A stretch of 50,426 bases of DNA, from contig JADKCK010000031.1 in the NCBI GenBank assembly GCA_016718845.1, positions 1 through 50,426 on the forward strand, read 5' to 3'. The stretch's first letter is position 1. The number at the start of each line of letters is the position of its first letter. Source of the stretch: Sphingobacteriales bacterium. GTDB taxonomy: Bacteria > Bacteroidota > Bacteroidia > Chitinophagales > UBA2359. The notes beneath the pieces were generated by a model that saw only the letters and a list, made by a program, of their open reading frames with translations, did not search any database and was not told the origin of the DNA. The position numbers and the translations under genes were made by a program. Shown here one piece after another: positions 1 through 8,457 of the stretch.

Positions 1-90
1 ACGCAATAAATTTCATTGAAACTTCAATTCATAACTAGTTGATTATCAGTTATTTATTGCCGTCAATCCATGTTATGCGGTACTGAATTT

Positions 91-229
91 CGCATAACGA
101 AAAACAACGATGCGTAGTTGCCTGAGTGTCCGCACGTTCGTTTCAATTTTCTACTTTTGTTTATTTTTGCACTTCGCACACAACTATCACCTAAACAGGC
201 AATTATCGCATGTTGTATGTTATGTGCTT
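91..229 (-). other. attC-like imperfect inverted repeat (possible integron cassette recombination site)
   Basis: Bases 93-124 and 196-224 are close to reverse complements of each other: both arms share CATAAC, CAAC, ATGCG and TTGCCTG blocks in the same order, with small bulges. Read on the minus strand, the element starts right after the stop codon of the gene ending at 230. It opens with an ATAAC box and ends with a GTTATGCG box, about 135 bases long with a central loop of about 70. Integron attC sites are known to lie directly 3' of a cassette gene, to be 57-141 bases long, and to pair imperfectly with terminal AAC/GTT boxes. A second short inverted repeat (72-79 with 91-98, GTTATGCG/CGCATAAC) overlaps one end. 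No integrase is in the window and the internal bases of the core boxes do not fit the classical consensus fully, so a large transcription terminator or another palindromic repeat is a fair alternative. Nothing else is recognisable in 1-90. Confidence 0.4.
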
Positions 230-1220
230 TTATTTCAATTCTTTATAAAATCCATAAGTGTCAACTGGTTTTGAACCATCAGGAATTTCAGAAAATGCCT
301 TGTATAATAAAAATTTTTTATCTTTATCAATGCCGTAAAAAATATTCCCTATGATTTTATGAATTTCGTCATTCTCAATTTTTAATTTCACCGTGTCTGT
401 AATTGGAATATTCGTTTTATACTCTATAAGTGGAAAAATTCCTTTATCAACTTGCATTGGCGATATATTAATAATTACTGGTTTTGTATTAACGTCTTTT
501 ATTTCATATGGTAATACATATTTCTGATTAATTTCGTTTAAGACAGTTTTGTTGAAATCTATTATTTCACTTTCAAACGTATTGCATATAATTAGTTGGT
601 TTTAAACATTGCATACTTAAAAACATCGAATTAGCTGCATCAATTAAATTTCCTTTTGTATATTGCTCTTTTGCTTGTTTGTAATAATCAATTGTATTTA
701 ATTTTTGTATAGAATACAAACCAAACTGTAAAATATTAATTTTCCATTCATTTTTATATTTTCCATAAAAACATACAATTAATAATTCATTAACAGATGT
801 TTCAGGAATAATCATCGAAATATACGTTTCTTCATTTAGTGCATAATATGCAAATGAATAATCATAGTCGTCAGATAAACCAGAAAATATAGTATTTGAA
901 ACATTTTTAGTAGAGTTTTCAATATAAAAATCATTTTTAATATTATACAAATTAACATTTTCTGTTTCTGAAAATAAAAGTAATAACATACTATCAATTG
1001 CTTCATTTGATTTTTCTAATAAAGATTCTGACATCAATTCTTTAATATTCTCAGTATTCTTTTCTTGAATTGCTTTGAACAATTCATCATTCAACGCCTT
1101 TATTTCCGATTTAACATTTTTAGGAATATTTTCTCCAATATATGTCTTGTTAATATTAGGTTTACAACTAAACATACAAAACAACAATATAATTACCCCT
1201 GTTTTCTTTATTGTATTCAT
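230..1220 (-). pseudogene. Putative lipoprotein gene split by a single-base frameshift
   Basis: The first part reads from an ATG at 1220 and encodes a lipoprotein signal peptide (MNTIKKTGVIILLFCMFSC, lipidated Cys at residue 19 of this start). An ORF start further upstream at 1274 only adds a poor leader. This frame stops at 573-575. A second frame on the same strand is open from about 601 to the stop at 230-232 and continues the protein without a start of its own. Dropping one base (578) joins the frames through Tyr-Phe-Glu and gives a clean 329-residue protein. The C-terminal part has a run of short polar beta-like segments ending in GIDKDKKF...IPDGSKPVDTYG. The family is not identified. 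From memory, similar lipoproteins of unknown function occur in Bacteroidota, but I cannot search. The gene stands alone and its 3' end abuts an attC-like repeat. The break may be a real mutation or a sequencing error. 1221-1475 upstream holds no gene I can support. Confidence 0.6.
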
Positions 1221-1475
1221 AATTTTTAATTTTTTTAGCACACAACTACTATTTACACAAACTAAAGTTCGCATTTTTTATTAAATTAAAAATGGTTATC
1301 CAACGAACTTTTAACCCGCTGAATAGTACAGTGCCTTTCATCAGCAGCAAATATAAAACGTTTTTATTATTTTACGCAAGCTTTTGGAGGAAAAATCACA
1401 CATTTTTTTTTACATCAATTAAATTTGACAGAACAAGCATAAAAATCCCCCACCCATTATCTACCCAAGATAATA

Positions 1476-1642
1476 GGCGTGTTCCTAAATAGTAGGATAA
1501 TTGAACAAATGAAACAAACACATTAGTTATTTACAATCTCGTAATAGACTGTTTCACATCACTTAAAAAGTGTGTTTTAAAATAAATTAACAGCATTTAA
1601 TTTCAAATTGTCCAACATAAACGCCCAATTTAGGAACACGCC
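1476..1642. mobile_element. MITE-like element with 15-bp perfect terminal inverted repeats
   Basis: The two ends, 1476-1490 (GGCGTGTTCCTAAAT) and 1628-1642, are exact reverse complements, enclosing 137 AT-rich bases without an ORF. Total length is 167 bp. The structure (short, non-coding, perfect terminal repeats starting with GG) fits a miniature inverted-repeat element mobilised by a transposase elsewhere in the genome. No clear target-site duplication is visible in the bases flanking the ends. It lies between the 3' end of the LRR gene and the lipoprotein gene. The parent insertion sequence is not in the window, so the family is not assigned. Confidence 0.6.
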
Positions 1643-1718
1643 ACAATTTATAAACTATAACAAACAACCATTTATTTCATCTTTATAATCTATAATTAAT
1701 AATTTATAATTAAAAACC

Positions 1719-3498
1719 CTATCTTGCCACTAATACTTTTTCAATGTGTTTGCTTTGTCCGTTATCTACCTCTACTATATAAAAGGCGGCTTCGTAGGTG
1801 CTAAAATCAAGTTCTTGGGTGTAGGTTCCTTTGTTTTGTTGTTGTTGGTTGTTAAACACTTGTTTGCCTGTTAGGTCGTAGATATTTATAGATACGTTTT
1901 GGTCGTTGCCAAGTTCGTAGGCTACAAAAGCTTTGCTGTTGGTGTAGTTGGGGTATACTTTTATGTTGCCAATAGCCAAATTTGTTGCTTGGTTGTTTTT
2001 GGGCATCTACCGGCTGATTGGCAGTAGATAGCATTAGTTTGTCGGCAAGGTTGTTGGTAATTTCGCAACGGTAGATTCCGCTTTCGGTAGGTACAAAGGT
2101 GTTTTTACCCTGTACCGATGCCACCAATACATTGTTGTTGTACCATGTATAGGTATTGTTGCGCACATTGCCGCCAGCCTCAACACTAAGTGTGCCATTG
2201 TTAAGGTAAAGCGGTATTTGTTGTTGGTAGTTGTAGGTAAAATTTTGGAGCGATGCGTTTTGCTCTAAACCATCAAAAGTAAGTTGGTTGTAGGTAAAGT
2301 CGGTTTCGGTTAAATTGCTGTGTCCTTTAAAACTAGGTACGTTACCATTTAGTGCATTATTATTTAGGTATAACTTACTTAGGTTCAGTAAGTTATTAAA
2401 ACTAGGCATTGTGCCTACCAGTTCGTTGTAGTCAAGTTGTAATACCTTTAGCTTAGGTGTTGTTTCAAATTGCGGAATAATGCCCGTTAGTTGATTAAAA
2501 CTTAACGATAGGTTTTCGAGGGCAGGTAAGTGCGTAAAAATAGGCACATTACCGCTTAGTAGGTTGTTGCAAAGCACTAGGGTACGCAGCTCGGGTAGGT
2601 GTGCAAAATCGGGGATTTGGGCAATTTGGTTGTAGCCCAATGCCAATACTTTTAGTTTGGGCAGATACGCAAAATCGGGAACCGCGCTTAGGTCGTTGTT
2701 TTCTAATCGCAAAGCCTCTAAAATCGGCAGATTGGTAAAGTTTGTTACCATACCGCTCAAATGATTGCTGCGCAACTCCAACACTTTTAGTTTAGGTAGG
2801 TTGTCGAAGTTAGGAATTTCGCCCAAAAATAAATTTTTGTTTAGCTCTAATACTTTTAGGTTAGGCAGGTTGTTAAAATTGGGGATAGCTCCACTAATGT
2901 AGGTTTTGCTAATATACAATTCTTCGAGATTTGGCAATTGGCTAAAATTGGGCAGATTACCCAACAAAGTATTTTTGCCCAAATACAACACATGCAAATT
3001 GGGTAGGTGCGCAAAATCGGGGATACTGCCCTCTAAGCGGTTGTCGCGCAGCGATAGTGCTTCGAGAATGGGCAAATGGCTGAAATTGGGAATAGTGCCT
3101 GTTAGTTCGTTTTCGGGTAAACCCAACTGTTTTAGTTTGGGCATACCATCAAAATCGGGTAGGTTGCCCGTTAGTTTGCCATTGCCCAACGACAAAAGTT
3201 GTAGTTCGGGCAGTTGCAAATTGGGTAGCGTGCCGTTTAGGTTGTTGTCGTTTAAATCTATGGCTACAACATGGCAGCCGTCGCCGCTAATAGTTATGCC
3301 ATACCACGAAAAAACAGGCTCGGAGGTAGCCCAATGATTGTTGTTTTTCCATTGTGTGCCTTGTGTGGCATTAAAAAATTTAATAAGTTCGGCACGTTCG
3401 GCGGGTGCTACATCGTTGCAGGCAACAACGGTGCTGTTTAGTTGCCCAACAAATAGGCTAAGCAAAAGCGCTACTAAGGAGTAAAATTTGTATTGCAT
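1719..3498 (-). pseudogene. Leucine-rich-repeat secreted protein with T9SS type A sorting domain, frameshifted near the C-terminus
   Basis: The main frame (start 3498, ATG) has a signal peptide (about 1-26), an N-terminal cap (NATQGTQWKNNNHW), then about fourteen plant-type leucine-rich repeats of about 23 residues (roughly 65-400, pattern LPxLxxLxLxxNxLxGxIPxF), and an Ig-like segment. It then runs out of frame to a stop at 1852. A second frame covering 1719-2006 encodes the expected C-terminal domain (NIKVYPNYTNSK..., ending KVLVAR), a type A T9SS signal. Removing one T from the five-T run at 1996-2000 (AAAAA on the coding strand) fuses both into a 592-residue protein. LRR proteins of this class are exported by T9SS and displayed or released at the surface, binding proteins or glycans. 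If the extra base is real, the product cannot be sorted. A possible minus-strand promoter box lies at 3622-3629. Confidence 0.8.
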
Positions 3499-3881
3499 GG
3501 TAAAAATCTTTTTAAAAATATTTTAGAGGAAAATGAAATTTAGCTATCGGATTTGGGCTATCTGCCACAGGCTACAAACTGTCGGATAGCTTGTAGCACA
3601 CATACCGCCGCATTTAGACTACAAAGTTAAGCTAAAATTACACAACAAACCGAAAATGTTGCATTTTTTGTGCGCCTGCTAAGCATTTTTAACTTTTGGC
3701 TGATACTTTTATTGTTTGTTTCTTAAATAAATGATGCCTTTTTTGCACCATTTTGGGTTATTTGGTTGTTAAAAACATTTTTTTCGACAAAATTACACAA
3801 AAATCCCTACTACGTGCAACCATTTGTCCGTACCTTTGCGTCATGGGGCAACAAATACTTTACAAACACTAATCGTCCATT
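3499..3881. promoter_or_regulatory. Divergent intergenic region with two possible promoter boxes
   Basis: This 383-bp gap separates the LRR gene (minus) from a small ORF (plus). On the minus strand TAACTTTG (3622-3629 on plus as CAAAGTTA) resembles the Bacteroidota -7 box TAnnTTTG. On the plus strand TACCTTTG sits at 3831-3838, 44 bases before the ATG at 3882. Neither has a convincing TTTG -33 box at 19-20 bases. Around 3542-3596 a region containing GCTATC and GATAGC could form a hairpin in the LRR leader. The GCCACAGGCTACAAACTG segment here resembles the GGCTACAGGCTGC low-complexity repeats at 5165-5250 and 7180-7205. Confidence 0.35.
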
Positions 3882-4121
3882 ATGCTGCTTTATATTTTGC
3901 GTCGTATACTTCTGATTCATGCAGTTGTTGTAACGTTTACTATTATTACCGTTAAGGTAGGTGTTTTTACCGTAACACATCAACCAACGACCACCGATTC
4001 GTTATCTGCCTCATCACTTACCGACTCTTTGTTCGTTAATGCTCCTATGCCAAACGCCCCACATAAACCTATAAATTTGCGTTCGGGGGCAGCTAAATTG
4101 GTGCATTTTGTAAAAAACTAA
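3882..4121 (+). CDS. Small hypothetical protein with an N-terminal hydrophobic segment
   Basis: The 79-residue ORF begins MLLYILRRILLIHAVVVTF, one hydrophobic helix (about 5-35) after a short basic patch. It is followed by a Ser/Thr-rich linker and a short polar C-terminus ending LVHFVKN. I do not recognise a family. Support for it being real is the TACCTTTG box 44 bases upstream and the absence of any other gene here. Against it are its short length and the lack of a known homologue. If translated it would be a single-pass inner-membrane peptide. Confidence 0.4.
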   Translation: MLLYILRRILLIHAVVVTFTIITVKVGVFTVTHQPTTTDSLSASSLTDSLFVNAPMPNAPHKPINLRSGAAKLVHFVKN

Positions 4122-4531
4122 GCTTTTTTAGTGCATCTCTGCCAATATATACTTATCTTTGTTGTTGCTTTTATCTAAATACCACAAACTACAATCGGGT
4201 TTACCTTACATTAGGCACATTTTGGGGCGTTAATCATCACCTAAATAGCCCCTATTAAAAAAATGTAGCTTAATTTTAATGCCGACATAAATTGAATAGC
4301 TACTTAATAGTAGTAATCGGCTATTTCGTACCGTTATTTAAATAAATGCGCCTGCCCCGCTTTACGCGGAATCGGTCTTTTTTGGGGGTGATTATTGGCT
4401 TACCCTATTTGCACAGCATCAGGCACCCCCAAAGCAAAGCAAGCGCAACCACCCAATCGGCACTTCTCCATGTATGTATCAAATTGGCAGGGATAAATTG
4501 ACAAATACAAACAACAGAAATAATTTATATT
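4122..4531. other. Intergenic region holding dispersed repeat copy A
   Basis: Apart from the dispersed hairpin repeat at about 4345-4462 (described separately) this 410-bp stretch is AT-rich and has no gene I can support. No strong promoter box is visible before the mgtC-like gene at 4532. Confidence 0.5.
4345..4462 (+). repeat. Dispersed hairpin repeat, copy A
   Basis: This roughly 115-bp segment is homologous to 8193-8297 and 33658-33780, both in the opposite orientation. Shared blocks in order are CCCCGCTT.ACGCGG, CTTTTTTGGGGGTGAT, TTATTGGCTTACCCTATTTG (copies A and B), CACAG and GGCACCCCC. GGGGGTG and CACCCCC can pair across about 30 bases, and CCCCGC with GCGG forms a second small hairpin. 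It has no ORF of its own. Confidence 0.75.
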
Positions 4532-5164
4532 TTGGAATTAGTACAAGACGACGTGCTAAAACTAGTTTTAGCCTTAGTTGCGGGTGCCATTATCGGTAGC
4601 GAGCGCGAATACCGCAACAAAACCGCTGGTTTCCGAACCATCACCCTCATCTGCTTTGCTTCATCGCTTTTTACCATTCTCTCCATTAAAATAGGCGCCT
4701 CCTCGCCCGACCGCATCGCCGCCAATATTGTTACAGGTATTGGTTTTTTGGGAGCTGGAGCAATATTTAAAGAAGACAACAAAATCTCGGGATTAACTAC
4801 TGCCGCTACCGTGTGGGTATCGGCAGCTATTGGCATGTGTATTGGTAGCAACAACGTATTGTTGGCAGCCGTTGCATTAGCCCTAATTATAGTTATTTTG
4901 GTGATGCTTACACGCCTCGAAAACTATATAGACGGCATCAACGAAATACACAACTACAAAATATCGTGTAAGTTTCACGACGATGCCCTTTTTAAATATG
5001 CCGACCTATTTAAAAGCTATAACCTAAAAGCCACCAAAGGCAAACTAAGCCGAAACGGTGACCTGTTTACTGGCACCTGGACAGTAGTAGGCAAACACGA
5101 AGCACACAAAAATTTTGTGCAAAATATTATTAGCAACGACGATATCGTAGACCTCGAATTTTAG
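4532..5164 (+). CDS. MgtC/SapB family membrane protein
   Basis: The 210-residue protein has the MgtC/SapB hallmark GSEREYRNKTAGFRT after the first membrane helix (about 22-36), then helices at about 37-55, 65-80 (IVTGIGFLGAGAIF), 85-102 and 105-128. A soluble C-terminal region (about 130-210) looks like a small ACT-like domain. MgtC proteins are inner-membrane proteins linked to magnesium limitation and, in pathogens, to regulation of the F-type ATPase; the role in Bacteroidota is not settled. No ATG lies near the N-terminus. An in-frame stop at 4499-4501 leaves TTG at 4532 as the best start, giving an N-terminus typical of the family. It is followed by low-complexity repeats rather than by a cotranscribed gene. 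Confidence 0.85.
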   Translation: MELVQDDVLKLVLALVAGAIIGSEREYRNKTAGFRTITLICFASSLFTILSIKIGASSPDRIAANIVTGIGFLGAGAIFKEDNKISGLTTAATVWVSAAIGMCIGSNNVLLAAVALALIIVILVMLTRLENYIDGINEIHNYKISCKFHDDALFKYADLFKSYNLKATKGKLSRNGDLFTGTWTVVGKHEAHKNFVQNIISNDDIVDLEF

Positions 5165-5430
5165 GCGGCAGGCTGTTCGTTTTTTGGATATTAGGCTGTT
5201 GGCTACAGGCTGCAAGCTACAGGCTACACGCTGTTTGGTTGTTGGCTGTTTGGCTGCAAGCAACTATCGTTTATTTTGTTACAGATTGTATTGCATCAAT
5301 ACATAATTAATAATCAATAATTAATAATCAACGCTATTGTATTGTATCAATCAATAATCAATAATTAATAATCAACGCTATTGTATTGCATCAACACATA
5401 ATCAATAATTAATAATTAATAATCAACCTT
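5165..5430. repeat. Low-complexity and AT-rich tandem repeats before the TPR gene
   Basis: 5165-5265 is built from variants of GGCTACAGGCTGCAAGCTACA. Then three tandem copies of a 44-52-bp unit begin at 5284, 5336 and 5380. Each starts ATTGTATTG(C/T)ATCAA and continues into AATCAATAATTAATAATCAA. The third copy runs up to the ATG of the next gene. Similar TAATCAATAATTAATAATC strings occur at 7520-7547 and 25650-25706. Confidence 0.7.
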
Positions 5431-5432
5431 AA

Positions 5433-7178
5433 ATGTCCCACTCTTTTCGGCTGTATAGCTGTTTTATTGTTTTGTTTTGCTGCTCGTTGTATAGTGTTGC
5501 TCAAGAGGCAACCCCCTACAACGAAAGCGGCACACGACGCGCAGCACAAGGCGATTATGCCGGAGCCATTGCCGATTTTAGCAAAGCCATATCCCTCGAC
5601 TCGGCTTATGCCACCGCTTACTATAACAGAGCCAATGCCAAACAAGATTTAAAAAAACTAGACGAAGCTATTGCCGACTATAACCAAGCCCTGCGCCTAA
5701 AACCCAACTACCGCGAGGCATACAACAACCGGGGCATTGTATATATGGCACTTGGGCGCACAACCGCCGCCGAAGCAGATTATCGCAAAGCCATATCCAT
5801 AGACAGCACCTACACCAAAGCCTATTTTAATTTGGGTGATTTGATGTTGTCGCAAAAAAAATATACCCAAGCCATACAACTTTTTGACCGCAACATACGC
5901 TTAGACAACACCGACGCACAAGCCTATTTTTACAAAGGTTTGGCACAATACAAAAACAACCAATTCGACGAGGCAATACAAAACCTAACCCAATCGATGG
6001 TGCTAAAAGCCAACAACGCCGAGGCATACTACTACCGTGCATCTGCCAAATATGCGCAAGGCAAAACCGCCGCCGCCCTCGAAGATTACACCACCTCCAT
6101 TGCCCTAAACCCCAACTATGCCAACGCCTATTATTATAGGGGGCAAACCTATCTTGCCCAAAAACAACAAAAAGAAGCACTTGCCGACTTTACCAAAGCC
6201 ATAGAAATTAACCCCAACATAGATTATTTTTATTTGGGACGAGGAAAAGCACAACTCGCCACTCAAAAATACACCGCCGCCGAACTCGACCTATCAAAAG
6301 CCATTAACCTTGCCGAAAACGACTCGATGATGGCTTATGCCCTCCGCGCCGAGGCTAACATGGCACTCAAAAAATACACCCAAGCCATTACCGATGCCAC
6401 AACAGCCATAGACATGGGCTGCCAAACCGAAAAAGTATTTTGGACACGAGCCGATGCCTATTTTGAACTAAAAAAATATACCCAAGCTATTGCCGACTAT
6501 ACCCAAGCCATAAAACGCAACAACCAAAACCCCGATACTTTTTACGGACGAGGCTACTCGAAATACCAAATTAGCAAATACGAAGAGGCTGTCAGCGATT
6601 TTTCGCAAACCATAAAACTCGACCCCAAATATGTTGATGCCTACAACTACCGAGGCAACTCGAGGCACTATTTAGGCGACGACGATGCCGCCCTAAAAAA
6701 CTATAACCAAGCCATTAGCATTAACCCCAAATACCCCAAAGCCTATAGCAACCGCAGCATCGTGCAACGCTCGTTGTTCAACGACACCAAAGCCGCACTT
6801 GCCGATTGCAATAAAGCCATTGAACTAAACCCCAAACTACAACAAGCCTACATTAACCGCGCAGGCATAAAAATAACCATGGGCGATATAAAAGGAGCCC
6901 GCTCGGATTTTGACAAAGCCATTGCCGCCGCACCCAAATACGTAGAAAGCTACCACGCCCGAGCCAACTTTTTAGCCGCCCAACAACAATACGACGCCGC
7001 CCTTGCCGACCTTATCACCGCCATAAACATAGACAACCAAAACGGCGAAACCTTTTATTTGCGAGGCAACATAAAACAACGAAAAGGCGACACCACAGGT
7101 GCTTGCACCGACTGGAAAAAAGCTAAATCGCTGGGCTACAACAATGCCGATACTCAAATTAAACTAAATTGCAAATAA
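5433..7178 (+). CDS. Exported tetratricopeptide-repeat protein
   Basis: The 581-residue protein starts with a signal peptide (MSHSFRLYSCFIVLFCCSLYSVAQ, cleavage near residue 24). It is then almost entirely tetratricopeptide repeats of 34 residues, about sixteen, with consensus AYYNRGxxKxxLxxYxxAIADYxxAIxLNPNY. TPR solenoids bind other proteins; here it would act in the periplasm or on the outer membrane. The last repeat has GDTTGACTDWKKAKSLGYNNAD, a capping form often seen at the end of Bacteroidota TPR proteins. No enzymatic domain or T9SS signal is seen. Its start lies directly after an AT-rich tandem array. It could be cotranscribed with lptC, but a 374-bp repeat-filled gap separates them. 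Confidence 0.9.
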   Translation: MSHSFRLYSCFIVLFCCSLYSVAQEATPYNESGTRRAAQGDYAGAIADFSKAISLDSAYATAYYNRANAKQDLKKLDEAIADYNQALRLKPNYREAYNNRGIVYMALGRTTAAEADYRKAISIDSTYTKAYFNLGDLMLSQKKYTQAIQLFDRNIRLDNTDAQAYFYKGLAQYKNNQFDEAIQNLTQSMVLKANNAEAYYYRASAKYAQGKTAAALEDYTTSIALNPNYANAYYYRGQTYLAQKQQKEALADFTKAIEINPNIDYFYLGRGKAQLATQKYTAAELDLSKAINLAENDSMMAYALRAEANMALKKYTQAITDATTAIDMGCQTEKVFWTRADAYFELKKYTQAIADYTQAIKRNNQNPDTFYGRGYSKYQISKYEEAVSDFSQTIKLDPKYVDAYNYRGNSRHYLGDDDAALKNYNQAISINPKYPKAYSNRSIVQRSLFNDTKAALADCNKAIELNPKLQQAYINRAGIKITMGDIKGARSDFDKAIAAAPKYVESYHARANFLAAQQQYDAALADLITAINIDNQNGETFYLRGNIKQRKGDTTGACTDWKKAKSLGYNNADTQIKLNCK

Positions 7179-7552
7179 CTGTCGGCTACAGGCTGCCCGC
7201 TAACAGCCTTCAGTAATTTGATAACCACCTTGAAAAGACATGGTCATAGTGAGCTTGTCGAACTAAAAAAAATAAAAAACAACAAGAGACACAGAGAACA
7301 CAGAGAAGAACGAGTTTATGTTTTTTAGTACCTCGGTTGCAAACTAAAAAGTAACAAATAAAAAAGCCATAGCATATCCTCCAAAAACTCCGTGTTCTCC
7401 ATGTCTCCGTTGTAAATTTAAAAAAACATAGCACCTGCCCAAAAACTCCGTGTTCTCCGTGTCTCCGTTGTAAATTTAACACACTGGTGTAAACATCGAA
7501 ATTGCTAATTCCAACCAGCATAATCAATAATCAATAATCAATAATCGTAAAA
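7179..7552. repeat. Dispersed composite repeat (copy 1) and AT-rich tandem repeat
   Basis: 7240-7482 carries, in order, GTGAGCTTGTCGAACTA, ACAAGAGACACAGAGAACAC, CCTCGGTTGCAAACTAAAAA, and two direct copies of a unit containing AACTCCGTGTTCTCC (about 7385-7418 and 7444-7477). The reverse complement of this arrangement recurs at 11830-11975. The start and end blocks pair with each other, so the element is an imperfect palindrome. 7520-7547 is a TAATCAA-type tandem repeat that runs almost to the lptC start. The ORF on the minus strand here is built from the repeat and is not credited. Confidence 0.65.
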
Positions 7553-8098
7553 ATGCCTCGTCTTTTCGCCTTTTTGTTGTTTACCTGTGTTTGGTTGTCG
7601 TGCGAAAACAGCCCACAAGAAGTAGCCGAAGTAATAGAACAATCGGAAAACGCCGTTGAAACTATCAAAGAAGTAGACATACTATACAGCGAAAAAGCAC
7701 ACGTAAAAGTGCGCCTTACTGCCCCCGAACTATACCGTTATAAAGTAGACACCCCTTATTTAGAGTTTCCGAAGGGCATAAAACTATTGTTTTTTGACGA
7801 TAGTCTGCAAGTTACAGGCACCCTTACTGCCAACTATGCCATACGCCGCGAACGAGCACAAAAAACCATTTTGAAAGATAATGTGGTGTGGAAAAATGCC
7901 AAAAAAAACGAACAACTCGACACCGAAGAGCTTATCTGGAACGAACAAACACACAAAATAACATCAGATAAGTTTGTGAAAATAACCACCGACACCGAAA
8001 GCCTTACAGGACAAGGGTTTGAAGCCGACCAAGATTTTTCGCACTACAAAATTAAAAAAATTACTGGCACATTTAGGGTAAAAAAAGGCGAATTTTAG
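7553..8098 (+). CDS. lptC: LPS export ABC transporter periplasmic protein LptC
   Basis: The 181-residue protein has an N-terminal hydrophobic segment with a lipobox-like end (LFTCVWLSCENS, Cys about 17). A beta-jellyroll domain follows: DILYSEKAHVKVRLTAPELYRY (about 43-64), PKGIKLLFFDD, LTANYAIRRE, ILKDNVVWKN, LDTEELIWN and GQGFEADQDFSHYKIKKITG. This is the LptC signature in Bacteroidota. LptC anchors the periplasmic bridge that takes lipopolysaccharide from the LptB2FG ATPase to LptA and the outer membrane. Here it may be a lipoprotein rather than a single-pass membrane protein. lptE lies about 6 kb away on the other strand. A strong hairpin terminator follows at 8112-8149. Confidence 0.88.
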   Translation: MPRLFAFLLFTCVWLSCENSPQEVAEVIEQSENAVETIKEVDILYSEKAHVKVRLTAPELYRYKVDTPYLEFPKGIKLLFFDDSLQVTGTLTANYAIRRERAQKTILKDNVVWKNAKKNEQLDTEELIWNEQTHKITSDKFVKITTDTESLTGQGFEADQDFSHYKIKKITGTFRVKKGEF

Positions 8099-8111
8099 GG
8101 GCATTGCCCAT

Positions 8112-8149
8112 AAAAAATTGGTGAAAGAGCAATCTTTCACCAATTTTTT
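8112..8149 (+). terminator. Rho-independent terminator after lptC
   Basis: A 17-bp perfect stem (8112-8128 with 8133-8149) closes a GCAA tetraloop, with an A-run at the 5' side and a T-run at the 3' side. It starts 14 bases after the lptC stop. The A/T tails would let it work in both directions. Confidence 0.85.
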
Positions 8150-8192
8150 ATGCGTGCTTAATTTGACAAACACCTTGAGCTGTTTTGATTGA

Positions 8193-8297
8193 GTGGCTGC
8201 GCCTGCTTTGCTCTGGGGGTGCCTTAGACTGTGCAAATAGGGTAAGCCAATAATCACCCCCAAAAAAGACATTTACCGCGTTAAGCGGGGCAAGCCC
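8193..8297 (-). repeat. Dispersed hairpin repeat, copy B
   Basis: The reverse complement matches copy A (4345-4462) nearly base for base over about 85 positions, including TTATTGGCTTACCCTATTTG and the pairing GGGGGTG/CACCCCC blocks. It lies between the lptC terminator and the 3' end of the nuclease-fold gene. The rest of 8099-8457 (about 8298-8457) shows nothing recognisable. Confidence 0.75.
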
Positions 8298-8457
8298 AAA
8301 CCGTTTAAATTGCAGATATAATACAAAAATCTACTACTTACTTGTATATTGGTATTAAATTTTGAAGGAATATTTTTTTTGTTCATTTTACTACAAACTA
8401 TACCACTATGCGGCTTTTTAGGTATCCCTTTTGTGCAAATAACAATATAAATGTGCT

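Noticed and set aside
1292..1492. 66-residue ORF upstream of the lipoprotein gene
   Set aside because: It runs into the MITE terminal repeat, has low complexity and no supporting context.
2906..3337. 143-residue plus-strand ORF opposite the LRR gene
   Set aside because: It is an antisense shadow of the regular leucine-rich repeats.
7210..7527. 105-residue minus-strand ORF
   Set aside because: It is encoded entirely by the dispersed composite repeat and has no family resemblance beyond that repeat.
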